Origin: Mycetocola miduiensis
GTDB lineage: Bacteria > Actinomycetota > Actinomycetes > Actinomycetales > Microbacteriaceae
Length of the DNA stretch: 64,000 nucleotides
Assembly (NCBI RefSeq): GCF_900115155.1
Contig: NZ_FOVM01000007.1
Span: forward strand, 62,001-126,000
Direction: 5' to 3'
Part shown: in pieces, positions 54,478 through 62,695 of the stretch
Position numbering within the stretch: the stretch's first letter is position 1
Layout: each line of letters starts with the position of its first letter
Position numbers and translations under genes: made by a program
The notes under the pieces: model-generated
Told to the model about the DNA's origin: nothing
The model's input: only the letters and a program-made list of their open reading frames with translations
Database searches by the model: none

Positions 54478-54514
54478 CTCGTCGTCTCAAAGGGCCCTTG
54501 ATGCCTTCAGCGTT

Positions 54515-54700
54515 TCACAGCCCCGAATTCTCCGGGGACGTTCCCCGCTTGATGTCGTCATGCTTCCACTCGAGGGTGTCCAGGTCGTCGCGATCGCCAG
54601 GGCTGGACCGCCGGGACCCGCTCACCCCAGACACCCAGCGGGCTACAAGCACTGCGACGGCACCAATGACGACCAACGCGCCAATTGTGAACCAATCCAT
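54515..54700 (-). CDS. Small single-pass membrane protein
   Basis: A 61-residue protein with one membrane helix (MDWFTIGALVVIGAVAVLVA) and a hydrophilic tail (RRSSPGDRDDLDTLEWKHDD). An AGGGGAGG site precedes the ATG and a TATGCT box lies 28 bases upstream, so it has a standard leader. No family recognised. Confidence 0.6.
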   Translation of the reverse strand: MDWFTIGALVVIGAVAVLVARWVSGVSGSRRSSPGDRDDLDTLEWKHDDIKRGTSPENSGL

Positions 54701-54851
54701 GGTTGCCTCCCCTATCTACGGGGAGCATAGACCGCGGGTGTCGCGGATGAAAGGGGCCGTCGAACCCGTTGCGCAGCCTCGCCTCCGGTCACCGTGCCAG
54801 GCATCCCATAGCGATGATCAGTCGACCAGTTCGGCGGGTTCCGTGTAGGCG

Positions 54852-54857
54852 TATGCT
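54852..54857 (+). promoter_or_regulatory. -10 box TATGCT, leaderless promoter
   Basis: TATGCT is seven bases before the ATG at 54865 of a 48-codon zinc-ribbon gene. Confidence 0.5.
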
Positions 54858-54864
54858 CAACAAC

Positions 54865-55011
54865 ATGAAGAGCAACGACGCTCGAATCTGCCGTTACTGC
54901 GGCCAGCTTTCGCTTGTGCCCTCCGCGAGTAAGGATCCGAGAGAACCGCCCGGATGGAGCTGCAGCAACCCCGATTGTCAGAGCAAGCACGCCATTCAGC
55001 ACATCGGCTGA
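54865..55011 (+). CDS. 48-residue zinc-ribbon protein
   Basis: The protein starts MKSNDARICRYCGQLSLVPS and later has CSNPDCQ, giving two CxxC-type knuckles about 24 residues apart, enough for one zinc ion. It could be a tiny RNA-, DNA- or protein-binding factor. The ATG at 54865 is favoured by the TATGCT box seven bases upstream; an ATG at 54853 would lie inside that box. Confidence 0.55.
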   Translation: MKSNDARICRYCGQLSLVPSASKDPREPPGWSCSNPDCQSKHAIQHIG

Positions 55012-55112
55012 TCTTTGCCGCTCGCTCAGTGCAGCACCCCGACCGGGTCGGAAATCGCGTCCACAGCGCAGAAAAGGCCCCACCATTGGCGGGGCCCTCC
55101 CTACTGCTGACG

Positions 55113-55313
55113 CTATACCTTTTCGAGGGTACGGTCGGCTGCCACTTCCTCGGTCGCGCGGGTGCGCCGGCCGACTGGGAAGGTCCAGAATCTGTACTGC
55201 TCTGATGGGACCCGGCTCTCCGGGCGCCCCTCAGGAACAGTCTTTCGGGGATCTTCCTGGGCAGTTTCGGTCTGTACAGTCTTCTCGACATCTTCATGCC
55301 ACGAGTAGCACAT
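55113..55313 (-). CDS. Small hypothetical protein (MCYSWHED type)
   Basis: A 66-residue hydrophilic protein starts MCYSWHEDVEKTVQTETAQE behind an AAGGAGG site. It is rich in Glu, Arg and Thr and has no membrane segment. Small actinobacterial proteins with an MCYS/MCWS start exist, but no function is known. Confidence 0.6.
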   Translation of the reverse strand: MCYSWHEDVEKTVQTETAQEDPRKTVPEGRPESRVPSEQYRFWTFPVGRRTRATEEVAADRTLEKV

Positions 55314-55420
55314 CACCAGCCTCCTTACGATTGGAAGTAGGTCAATCGTCCTCCCGTTGGGCGGAGTAGTCGACCCCTTTTCAGCTCATACCAAGCAACA
55401 GGCGTCTTGCGCCGCAGACG

Positions 55421-55903
55421 TCAACTGCCCAGACGCCCCTCGGCGCGCAGCCGCTCGGTCAGAACATCCAGCATGGCAACCTGCCCGCGCACCAGCTTCA
55501 CCCGGGCTTCCGCCAGCCCGACCCACCGCGCGTCGTCCACCTCAGGAAAGTCCCGCAATACACCCGATCCCTTTGGCCACTCCAGCTCGAATGTGTTACT
55601 CACCAGCCGATCAACGGCGAAGTCAGTTTCCGCCGCGAACACCGTCACCACTTTGCCCGACCGTTGCCGGAACTCCCCCAGGCTCGCATAGTGCGCGTCA
55701 GGTGCCGGCACACCGATTTCCTCCTCAAACTCCCGCCGAGCCGCTACAAACGGGTCTGCGCCCGACTCGTACTCGCCCTTGGGAATCGACCAGGCGGCCG
55801 CCTGCTTCCGTGCCCAGAACGGGCCTCCCATGTGGGCGATCCACACCTGCGGCTCCCCCGCATCCGTCAGCCGATACAGCAGGATCCCCGCGCTCTGCGC
55901 CAC
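55421..55903 (-). CDS. NUDIX hydrolase
   Basis: The 160-residue protein has a NUDIX box at about residues 40-62 (from PKGEYESG to REFEEEIGV), although the first Glu of the motif is replaced by Ala (ESGADP). The front, SAGILLYRLTDAGEPQVW, is typical of NUDIX proteins annotated as predicted NTP pyrophosphohydrolases. The ATG at 55903 has a GGAG site nine bases before it. Confidence 0.85.
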   Translation of the reverse strand: MAQSAGILLYRLTDAGEPQVWIAHMGGPFWARKQAAAWSIPKGEYESGADPFVAARREFEEEIGVPAPDAHYASLGEFRQRSGKVVTVFAAETDFAVDRLVSNTFELEWPKGSGVLRDFPEVDDARWVGLAEARVKLVRGQVAMLDVLTERLRAEGRLGS

Positions 55904-56444
55904 CATCGGCTCTTTCTCCAATCACTCTTCTCGGGCCTCGAGTCCTTCGGTTAGGAGGTCCACTTCGTTGGTATCGGGCGGAACGGCAATTGACATGTTC
56001 GATGAAACCACGACGCTACCCGGAGGTGGGACTACCAGCGGTGCGGGTCCGAGAGGGCACACGCCGTTTAATGGCGCCTAGTGCGCTCTCCTTCACAGCG
56101 GGTCCGGATGAGCGCCGTCGAGAGTTTTTAGCACGCTTCGCGGATCGTCACCGGAGATGATTCCCACGGCGGCCAGAAAGTTGCCCGCGGCCCGCCGCCG
56201 CTTCCGTCTGGCCTGGTGGGCGAGTTGCACGAAGAACGCCGTCTGAGTTCGCGTGTTTCCATCTCTGGAGGCGTGGCCCCTGATTCAGCTCTCCCCGTCG
56301 AGGTGATGACCCGCGGCACCGTTGATGCCGTCGATGCGAGCCATGCGTTCGTCGATCTCGGCCCCGGTTGGTCGAGCTATCGGTGCGCTGCTATCAGCCA
56401 TGGATAACCTTTTGTTCAGTCTCAGAGCCGCAGACGCGGGAAAG
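55904..56444. other. Region without a clear gene
   Basis: The minus strand has a 38-codon frame with an AAAGG site (MADSSAPIARPTGAEIDERM, 56401 to 56285) that, after one stop codon, continues in the same frame for about 63 more protein-like codons (LAHQARRKRRRAAGNFLAAV) to 56093. It may be a decayed small gene. No other feature is seen. Confidence 0.35.
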
Positions 56445-56478
56445 AATCCCCCGAGGAGCAGATGCTCCCCGGGGGATT
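56445..56478 (-). terminator. Terminator hairpin after Ala-rich secreted protein
   Basis: AATCCCCC pairs with GGGGGATT around an inner GAGGAGCA/TGCTCC stem. On the minus strand it is followed by CTTTCCC. It lies 121 bases past the stop of the gene at 56600. Confidence 0.6.
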
Positions 56479-56599
56479 TAGTGTTACCGGCACAGGCTCA
56501 GGAGCCTGTAGCACGGGCTAGGCGCGCCGCCCGTTGGCAACGTGGCCCGTACCTCCATCCACCGTTGGTGGACGAGGGGGTTGTTGCGGGGCATACAGG

Positions 56600-57535
56600 T
56601 TACGGGCAGGGCACCTGCGTCCCACCACCATGGCCATTGCTGGTCCAGCAGACACCGTTGTTGCTTCCGGGAGGAACAACACCGCCTCCGCCGCGTGGCC
56701 GGGGTGCGGGCGGGGTGTAACTGCCACCGCCACCGCTGCTGGGCGGTTTGCTGTATCCGCCGCCGCTGCTCTTCTTGGTGCCTCCACGGGAGGATCCAGA
56801 GCTTCCGCCACCGGAGTTCTGGCGGGCAGCCGCCTGGCGAGCTGCTTCTTCGGCAGCTTTCCGAGCAGCCTCGGCCTCAGCGGCAACGCGCGCGGCTTCC
56901 TTCTCAGCTGCGATGCGCGCGGCTTCGATCTCGGCAGCGATGCGGGCGGCTTCTTCGGTCTGGAACACGGCGAAGTCGTCAGTCAGCGCGGTGACGCTCG
57001 CGTCGAGCGCCTTCGCAGCAGTCTTGACCTTCGCCGTCGCGGCCGTGATGGACGTGACGTCGTCACGCGAGGTGCACTCGGTGAGGATCGTGTTGGCCTT
57101 GCCGAGGGCAGAACCACTGTCGGTCACGCCGGCGATGAGTTCAGCACCGCTCGGGCGGGCAGGGACCGCTTCGACGGCAGCAACGGCAGCGACGCCTTCG
57201 CTTGCGTCGACAGCTGGCACGGCCTCGACGGCTTCGGCTCCAGGACGGTCGGCGTACTTGCGGCTCTTTTCGGCTTCAGCCGGGAGAGTGGTGCTTTCCA
57301 CGGCCTCGAGCGCGTCGGATGCCGACGTGAAGGACGCCTTCGCGGCCTTGGTCGCCTTGGCGTCCTCCTTCAGGACCGCGACGCACTGGCGGTCGGTCTC
57401 TTTGGCGTACGCACTGACCGCGCCGACGGAGACGAGGCCTCCGGCGAGGATCAGCACCGCCGCGATAAGGAAGGCAAGGTGCTTCTTGCCATACTTCGGC
57501 GACGTCGTGTTCTTGTTACTGATCTCGTCAGTCAT
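56600..57535 (-). CDS. Secreted or membrane-anchored Ala-rich coiled-coil protein
   Basis: From the ATG at 57535, nine bases after AAGGAG, the protein has 311 residues: a cytoplasmic start, one hydrophobic helix (about 20-42, LAFLIAAVLILAGGLVSVGA), a helical region, a repetitive Glu/Ala-rich coiled coil (EEAARIAAEIEAARIAAEKE and similar) and a Gly/Ser/Pro-rich tail ending with two cysteines (GVCWTSNGHGGGTQVPC). The tail resembles excalibur-like or wall-spanning ends. Function unknown; the general design repeats that of the transglycosylase-like protein at 16828. Confidence 0.72.
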   Translation of the reverse strand: MTDEISNKNTTSPKYGKKHLAFLIAAVLILAGGLVSVGAVSAYAKETDRQCVAVLKEDAKATKAAKASFTSASDALEAVESTTLPAEAEKSRKYADRPGAEAVEAVPAVDASEGVAAVAAVEAVPARPSGAELIAGVTDSGSALGKANTILTECTSRDDVTSITAATAKVKTAAKALDASVTALTDDFAVFQTEEAARIAAEIEAARIAAEKEAARVAAEAEAARKAAEEAARQAAARQNSGGGSSGSSRGGTKKSSGGGYSKPPSSGGGGSYTPPAPRPRGGGGVVPPGSNNGVCWTSNGHGGGTQVPCP

Positions 57536-58149
57536 GGTCATCATCTCCTTCTGGGGATAGTTGGTGGGTGGTTGAGGGGAAGTGCCCGTGTTCACTATCG
57601 GCTGTGCACCGAGCCCGGACAGGAGGCCCAGAGGCTCGATTTGTTGAGTTCGGCGTCCTCTTGAGCGCGCGCGAAAGGCCGGCGGTTGTTCGGGATGTAT
57701 CCGAAGCCGCCACGGAGGAGATCCTCGTGTGAATCCTTGACGCACGGGATCAACACAGCGAGCCCATTGCCACGTAGTCAATCGGTACCGGCTGGCGTCA
57801 AACACGCTGCAAATGCGCGCATCGACTCGAGGCCTCAAAGCCAACGACTTCTGGCGGCAACAGCAATAGGCGACGCACTCTTCACAATTGCCGAGCTCGT
57901 CCGCTGCGGCTCGAACTCAGCGATGCTGTAGGCGGATGGTCGTCGGCGCGCTCACCGGAGCACGCGTTGCGAGACGGCCGTGTTCTTGGCCACTCTCCAA
58001 GCACACAAACCTTATTGATCGTCAGGTGCCGCAGACAGGCGCGAGGGTACAGCGCGGCGGCATTCACGCGCTCGAGGTCGTAGGCGTGGCAGCCGCCGCG
58101 ACGACGACGACGACGACATTCCAATCCAGCGCGAGAATGTTCCAGTGAG
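57536..58149. other. Intergenic region without gene
   Basis: About 600 bases upstream of the Ala-rich protein and downstream of the GH26 gene. It contains a short CGA microsatellite (near 58097-58115) and no convincing frame, RNA or repeat. Confidence 0.5.
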
Positions 58150-59313
58150 TTAACCCGGTGTGCACGACGCGCGCTGCTCGGCGAACCGGACCCATTCCGG
58201 AAGGTCCGCCGCAAATGCGCGGGTAACCGTCCGGTCAGAAGTGATGGTCCAGTCGACGTCGCCGCGCACTTCTGGCTCGAACTTGTGCCATTCGAACCAG
58301 TTAATCATCTTCAGCTTCGGGAAGCGTTCCGGAATATCGGCCGCGAAGATCTGCCACCACCATGCCTGCTTGATCGCCAACTCCCCCGCCGCGTCACCGC
58401 GGTTTACGACGAGCGCCGCAGTCTCGGGGATCGCGACCAGCTTCTGGCGTTTCTCTCCGTACTCGGCGTAGAAGTCGGGCACAGCGGAGTCGTCCCCGGC
58501 GAGGCCTCGATATTGGCCGGTCAGTTGAGCGACGAATTTGCCGTCTTCAGGCAGCTCATTCTCACCCCACGGATGCGCGGAGCCCCAGTGATAAAGCGAC
58601 ATGCCGACCCAGTCAACGGCGTCGTCACCGGGATAGTACGGCGCGTAAGGGTCATCGGTCATCCCGACCGTGCCGTCACCGTTCGTATCGAGGGCGGCGA
58701 AGTGGGCCGTGCCACGCTTGGCCTCAAATGCGCCGCCAGCGAAAGGGTAGCCACCAGCGTAGTTGGGTGCCCACATCATGGATGTCGCGTCCAGGGAGTC
58801 CCTGAGGCCACTACTCACGGTCCGGAAAGCATGAATGTACGCCTCCGGTTGCTGGCCCCAGGCATACCAGGAACCGTTCATTTCGTGGCCGAACCGAACG
58901 ACCACAGTTGTTCCGGTCGCCTCCACCGGTGCGAGGACATCGGCCAAGTCATCGACGGATTCCGTGGTCACAGTGTCCAGCCCGCCCTTCGGCTCTAAGG
59001 TAAGCAGCAGAGTTCCGCCGGCACGCTGAACCTGGTGTACCGCAGCCGTCAGATTCTTCACATCCATCTCCCGGAGCGGGAAATCAACGAACGACACAGC
59101 TACGGCCGGCTCCTCGCCGATCGCCTGTCCGAACTCGAGCAGCGATTGATTCGCCCAATCCGGATTGACGCCGAACAGCACACCGTGACCGGGAGCGAGC
59201 TCGTCCAATGTCAGCGCCTCGCACGGCGGAAGCGATGTCGGACCGGAGCATCCCCCTAAAGCGAAGGCAAGCGCGACGACGGGAACGGCGCGAAGCGCCC
59301 GGGTGAAAAGCAT
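58150..59313 (-). CDS. GH26 family beta-mannanase-like lipoprotein
   Basis: The 387-residue precursor has a lipobox (ALGGC, lipidated Cys22). The GH26 acid/base motif RFGHEMNGSWYAWG (Glu144) and the nucleophile region INWFEWHKFE (Glu341 likely) are present, with an EF-hand-like DTNGDGTVGMTDD loop between them. GH26 enzymes cleave beta-mannans or mixed-linkage glucans; the substrate here is unknown. A TAGCGT box lies six bases before the ATG. It is divergent from a LysR gene only 24 bases away. Confidence 0.88.
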   Translation of the reverse strand: MLFTRALRAVPVVALAFALGGCSGPTSLPPCEALTLDELAPGHGVLFGVNPDWANQSLLEFGQAIGEEPAVAVSFVDFPLREMDVKNLTAAVHQVQRAGGTLLLTLEPKGGLDTVTTESVDDLADVLAPVEATGTTVVVRFGHEMNGSWYAWGQQPEAYIHAFRTVSSGLRDSLDATSMMWAPNYAGGYPFAGGAFEAKRGTAHFAALDTNGDGTVGMTDDPYAPYYPGDDAVDWVGMSLYHWGSAHPWGENELPEDGKFVAQLTGQYRGLAGDDSAVPDFYAEYGEKRQKLVAIPETAALVVNRGDAAGELAIKQAWWWQIFAADIPERFPKLKMINWFEWHKFEPEVRGDVDWTITSDRTVTRAFAADLPEWVRFAEQRASCTPG

Positions 59314-59319
59314 TCCTCG

Positions 59320-59325
59320 ACGCTA
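59320..59325 (-). promoter_or_regulatory. -10 box TAGCGT, leaderless promoter of GH26 gene
   Basis: TAGCGT on the minus strand ends six bases before the ATG of the GH26 gene. The intervening CGAGGA might also act as a very close ribosome site. Confidence 0.45.
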
Positions 59326-59337
59326 CAACGATGGAGG

Positions 59338-60177
59338 ATGGTAACGATCCATGCTGTCACAGCGCTCGAGAAGGAGCTCGGCATCCGTCTCACCCAACGT
59401 CAAGGGCGCGGAGTCGTACTGACGGCTGCGGGCGCGGCGCTCGCTGTGCACGGTCACGACATCCTCGACCGCCTCTCACTCGCGGAACTCGAACTTGAAG
59501 CACTCCGCGCCGGCACCGTAGGCCGGTACACGCTCAACGCGTTCCCCTCCGCCGCGCGCACCTTCGTCGCCGAAACCTGTCGGCGAATTCGTAGCGGCGA
59601 CGGGCCCGCACTCGACCTACGGGTCATTACGGCTGAGCCGGATGCAGCCGTCGAGGCGCTCGCCTCGGGTAACACCGACCTGGCTGTCATCCACTCCTAC
59701 TCGAACGTGCCGCGCGACCTCGCCGGTGGCCTCAGCTCGCGACCGCTAGGAAGCGAACCGGTTTGGCTCGCGGCGCCGGCCGCCGGTCTCGGCGACGGTT
59801 CGACGAGGACGATTGAACTGACCGATTTCGCGACCACGTCGTGGATCGCCCCGACCGCCGACCTAACCTGCTTCACAATGATGGAACGCGCCTGCGGCCT
59901 CGCTGGGTTCCGCCCTCGCATCGTGGCGGAATCGATGGATTTCGCTGTGCAACTCGAACTCGTCGCGGCAGGAGTCGGCGTCGCGCTGGTGCCCGCGCTC
60001 ACCGTCGCGCACCTACCGGCCGGTGTCGAACTCCTCGAGCTCACCGTGCCGGTTCGGCGGAGCATCCACCTCGCCGCCCGCACCCCTGACTTCAACGACC
60101 CGGGCATTCTCAATCTCGCCAGCATCCTCGCCGACACGGCTTGCCCCCACCTTCCGATTCGTCCTCTCGCGGCCTGA
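59338..60177 (+). CDS. LysR family regulator, N-terminally short
   Basis: The 279-residue protein has a normal LysR effector domain (about 62-270) and the second half of the winged helix (ALEKELGIRLTQRQGRGVVL, then TAAG), but it starts about 25-30 residues late: the first helices of the DNA-binding domain are missing. A GATGGAGG site precedes the ATG, so a protein is probably made. It may have lost DNA binding, or the true start may have been removed by rearrangement. It lies 24 bases from the divergent GH26 gene, a likely former target. Confidence 0.75.
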   Translation: MVTIHAVTALEKELGIRLTQRQGRGVVLTAAGAALAVHGHDILDRLSLAELELEALRAGTVGRYTLNAFPSAARTFVAETCRRIRSGDGPALDLRVITAEPDAAVEALASGNTDLAVIHSYSNVPRDLAGGLSSRPLGSEPVWLAAPAAGLGDGSTRTIELTDFATTSWIAPTADLTCFTMMERACGLAGFRPRIVAESMDFAVQLELVAAGVGVALVPALTVAHLPAGVELLELTVPVRRSIHLAARTPDFNDPGILNLASILADTACPHLPIRPLAA

Positions 60178-60282
60178 CCCGCGCGCCGCGGCGCGAACGC
60201 CTGCGCGGCCCTCGGCCCGACCGTCGGACGTCACCACAGGGTTGTCCAGATCCGCGCGGAAGCTGGCCGCTCTCCATACGAC

Positions 60283-60482
60283 CGCCCATCGTCGGCGACC
60301 TCGACCTCACTTTCCAGGGCATGGATCTCTCGTCCGATCGCGGACTCCAGATGCTGGTGTTCTCCGCTGACCCCGGCTCGTCCTCACACGACGGCCTGCA
60401 ACTGCTGTCGAACTTGTCCAGCACACAGAACGCTTCCGCGCCGGAAGTTGCGGCGGACGCCACACGGCGACCGCGTGACTGA
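60283..60482 (+). pseudogene. MmyB-like regulator, 3' remnant
   Basis: The frame reads VGDLDLTFQGMDLSSDRGLQ and then MLVFSADPGSSSHDGLQLLS, the last 45 residues of an MmyB-type ligand-binding domain. Nothing upstream between 60178 and 60283 continues the domain. This is the second such remnant in the window (the first is at 45112). The flanking sequence to 60700 holds no other recognisable gene. Confidence 0.55.
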
Positions 60483-60700
60483 ATACGCAACCCCTGAGGA
60501 TCGTCTTCCGAGATCCAGAGCATCTCTCGGATCGTGGTAAACGGGCAGCGCCACCAGCGAGGAACCACCGACGCGACCGTCATCCTCGACAAAGGCATCC
60601 AGACCACATCGACGGCATCAGCTGTGCACTCAAACTCGATGACGCCGAACACTCACACGTCTACGACCTCGGCGTAGAATTGGGGAAACGAGGAGATGAG

Positions 60701-61027
60701 ATGGCACGCGCCAACGAGTTGACGGATGAACCCGACATCGCCGACTTCGACTTCGCTCGGGTTCTTGCCGCTGTCGCAGATCCGGTGCGCCTCAGCATCC
60801 TGAGGCAACTGGCCGACGCCCACACGGCGCTTAATTGCGGAGCTTTCGAATTGCCGGTGAAAGCGCCAACGGCAACCCATCACTTCACGGCGCTGCGACA
60901 GGCTGGCGTCCTGCATCAGTACTATGTCGGCTCATCAAGAATGAACCTCCTCCGCTTTGACGACATGGAGCAGGCTTACCCCGGCTTCCTGCCCTCCGTG
61001 ATCGCAGCCTCGGCGATGCACCGATAA
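60701..61027 (+). CDS. ArsR-type winged-helix regulator
   Basis: The 108-residue protein has the ArsR core ARVLAAVADPVRLSILRQLA and the recognition helix region APTATHHFTALRQAGVLHQY. Cysteine C-x-C metal sites are absent; there is one cysteine (NCGAFEL). The ATG at 60701 follows a GAGGAG site. No target gene is adjacent. Confidence 0.82.
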   Translation: MARANELTDEPDIADFDFARVLAAVADPVRLSILRQLADAHTALNCGAFELPVKAPTATHHFTALRQAGVLHQYYVGSSRMNLLRFDDMEQAYPGFLPSVIAASAMHR

Positions 61028-61575
61028 CTATTCAGCGCCGATAACCGCCCCTGCGTCGACCCCTCCGCGGTAACCCGCACAGGGTAGGCACGTTTGCACC
61101 AGTTTCGTCTGGCTGCGAAACGGGCGCATTCAGTTAGTTGTCATGGCATCGCGTGGTTGGGCGGCCCAGCTGCGCGCCAAGTCAAGAGCGTCCGCCGAGG
61201 GTGATCCTGGTTCTGCAGGTAAGTCGCGACGATGATGCCGCTCCTGGAGGGCAGCATCAGAGTCTCGTACGAGAGCGTGCCTGCTTTGCTCTGAGACCAA
61301 CGGGGCCGATGAATAGAGCAAAGCCCGCAGACCTAAACTTCTACGGGACCGCAGGGCACAACACTGAGCGAGCCATCCGGAGTCGTTGAAGACGAACTCT
61401 GCCCGATCTCCGCAGCGGGACGACGGATGCTGCTCGTCGCCATCCCGGCGGAAGTCACCGATTGGCGCTGGGTCGACCCCCGCGCGCGGCGCGTGTCCCT
61501 CCCGGTTACGCCATCCGTGTTCAGCCCGTGGCTGGTGCTGCAGTTGAAGCAGCTAGCGGGGCTGACGCTGCTGGA
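61028..61575. other. Region without gene
   Basis: About 550 bases between the ArsR and LacI genes. A plus-strand stretch around 61430-61560 (PAEVTDWRWVDPRARRVSLP) has protein-like composition but no start, no family and no conserved end. I see no RNA or repeat. Confidence 0.45.
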
Positions 61576-62589
61576 TCAGTCGCGCACGCGGGCAGGCACG
61601 AGCGCGACCTCCTGTGCCACGCTCTCGGCCGGGTCCCCTTCAAGCATGGCGATCAGTGTGCGGGCGCAGATCGCTCCAGTCTCCACCGGATCGACATCGA
61701 GGTAGGCAACGCGCGAGTCGGCCCCGACGGCTTTCGAGTTCCCGGTAACCGACACCTGCACGTCACCCGGGATGCTGAGTCCTAACTCGGCAGCCGCGTT
61801 GGTGATGGCGCTGCAATAGGTCTCGTTGAGGCAGTGCACCGCGTTCACTTCGTTCAGAGTGGCGGAGAGGATTTCACGGGCGGCGTCCATCGGCGCCTGG
61901 CCCGGAGCAAGCGATACGACCCGCGACGCCACCCCGCGGCGGGCGCACCAGCGCTCGTAGGCCCCGATCGTCGAGACGGTGTACTCATCCAGCCGCGGGC
62001 CGACGAACAGCGCAGGGCGTAGTGTCGCCTCGCGGGACTGACGGGCCAGGTGGTCGAGCATGTCGGGTATCGCCTGCGCCATATCGGAGTGCACGCTGGC
62101 CAGCTGGGCGCCCGGCTTCGGCTGGTAGCCGCCATCGGTGACCACGGCGCGGCCGTTCTCCAGGCTCTGCTCCACGATCGGGTCCCCGGGAAGAGGGTCG
62201 ACAACGATCACTCCGTCTAGGGGCAGATAGGTTTCGATTCGACCGTCGACGCTACTGGGCGCGGCCGAGATCGAATATCCGTGTTCCACTGCCTCGATGG
62301 CGGCGCCGGCAATGATGCTGCGGTAATAGGGCATGTAGGTCTGTTCCCAGACCGCCGAGTCGCGGTAGCTGACGACGATACCGATCACCCGCGACCTGCC
62401 GGAGCGCAGTGCCTGACCGATCGCGTTCGGCCGGTAGCCAAGTTTCGACCCCACCTCGAGCACCCGCTCCCTGGTGGCAGCGGCGACTTCACCCTTGTTG
62501 TTGTAGACCTGCGAAACCGTCGCCGTGGAGACGCCAGCGGCCTTCGCGACATCCTGAATGCCGATCTTCTTGTTCGAAACCGTGCTCAC
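61576..62589 (-). CDS. LacI family transcriptional regulator
   Basis: The GTG at 62589, with CGGAG and AGGAG stretches upstream, gives 337 residues. The N-terminal helix-turn-helix (IGIQDVAKAAGVSTATVSQV) and hinge (RPNAIGQALRSGRS) are typical of LacI, followed by a periplasmic-binding-like sensor domain. It is divergent from an ABC transporter operon with a palindromic LacI-type operator between, so it most likely represses that operon. Upstream in-frame codons to 63174 overlap the transporter and are rejected. Confidence 0.92.
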   Translation of the reverse strand: MSTVSNKKIGIQDVAKAAGVSTATVSQVYNNKGEVAAATRERVLEVGSKLGYRPNAIGQALRSGRSRVIGIVVSYRDSAVWEQTYMPYYRSIIAGAAIEAVEHGYSISAAPSSVDGRIETYLPLDGVIVVDPLPGDPIVEQSLENGRAVVTDGGYQPKPGAQLASVHSDMAQAIPDMLDHLARQSREATLRPALFVGPRLDEYTVSTIGAYERWCARRGVASRVVSLAPGQAPMDAAREILSATLNEVNAVHCLNETYCSAITNAAAELGLSIPGDVQVSVTGNSKAVGADSRVAYLDVDPVETGAICARTLIAMLEGDPAESVAQEVALVPARVRD

Positions 62590-62622
62590 CGCTCCGCCTG
62601 CTCCTGCCGTCGACCACCCATC

Positions 62623-62652
62623 TTGACGGAGGGTGCGATTACTGAATACTAT
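62623..62652 (+). promoter_or_regulatory. Promoter of ABC transporter operon
   Basis: TTGACG (62623-62628) and TACTAT (62647-62652) are separated by 18 bases. The expected start of transcription is about 62659, just before the LacI-type operator. Confidence 0.7.
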
Positions 62653-62661
62653 CGGCTGCCG

Positions 62662-62677
62662 CCTAAAACGATTTAGG
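62662..62677 (+). promoter_or_regulatory. LacI-type operator
   Basis: CCTAAAACGATTTAGG is palindromic in its outer six bases on each side and has the central ACGAT typical of LacI-family operators. It covers about +4 to +19 of the transporter transcript, a position suited to repression. Confidence 0.75.
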
Positions 62678-62695
62678 TATGAGGAGAGGAATGCA

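Noticed and set aside
55357-56160. 267-codon plus-strand frame across the NUDIX gene
   Set aside because: It is Pro/Arg/Ser-rich, antisense to a clear NUDIX hydrolase and without a ribosome site.
57882-58214. 110-codon minus-strand frame
   Set aside because: It has an Arg-rich antisense-like composition, crosses a microsatellite and overlaps the GH26 3' end.
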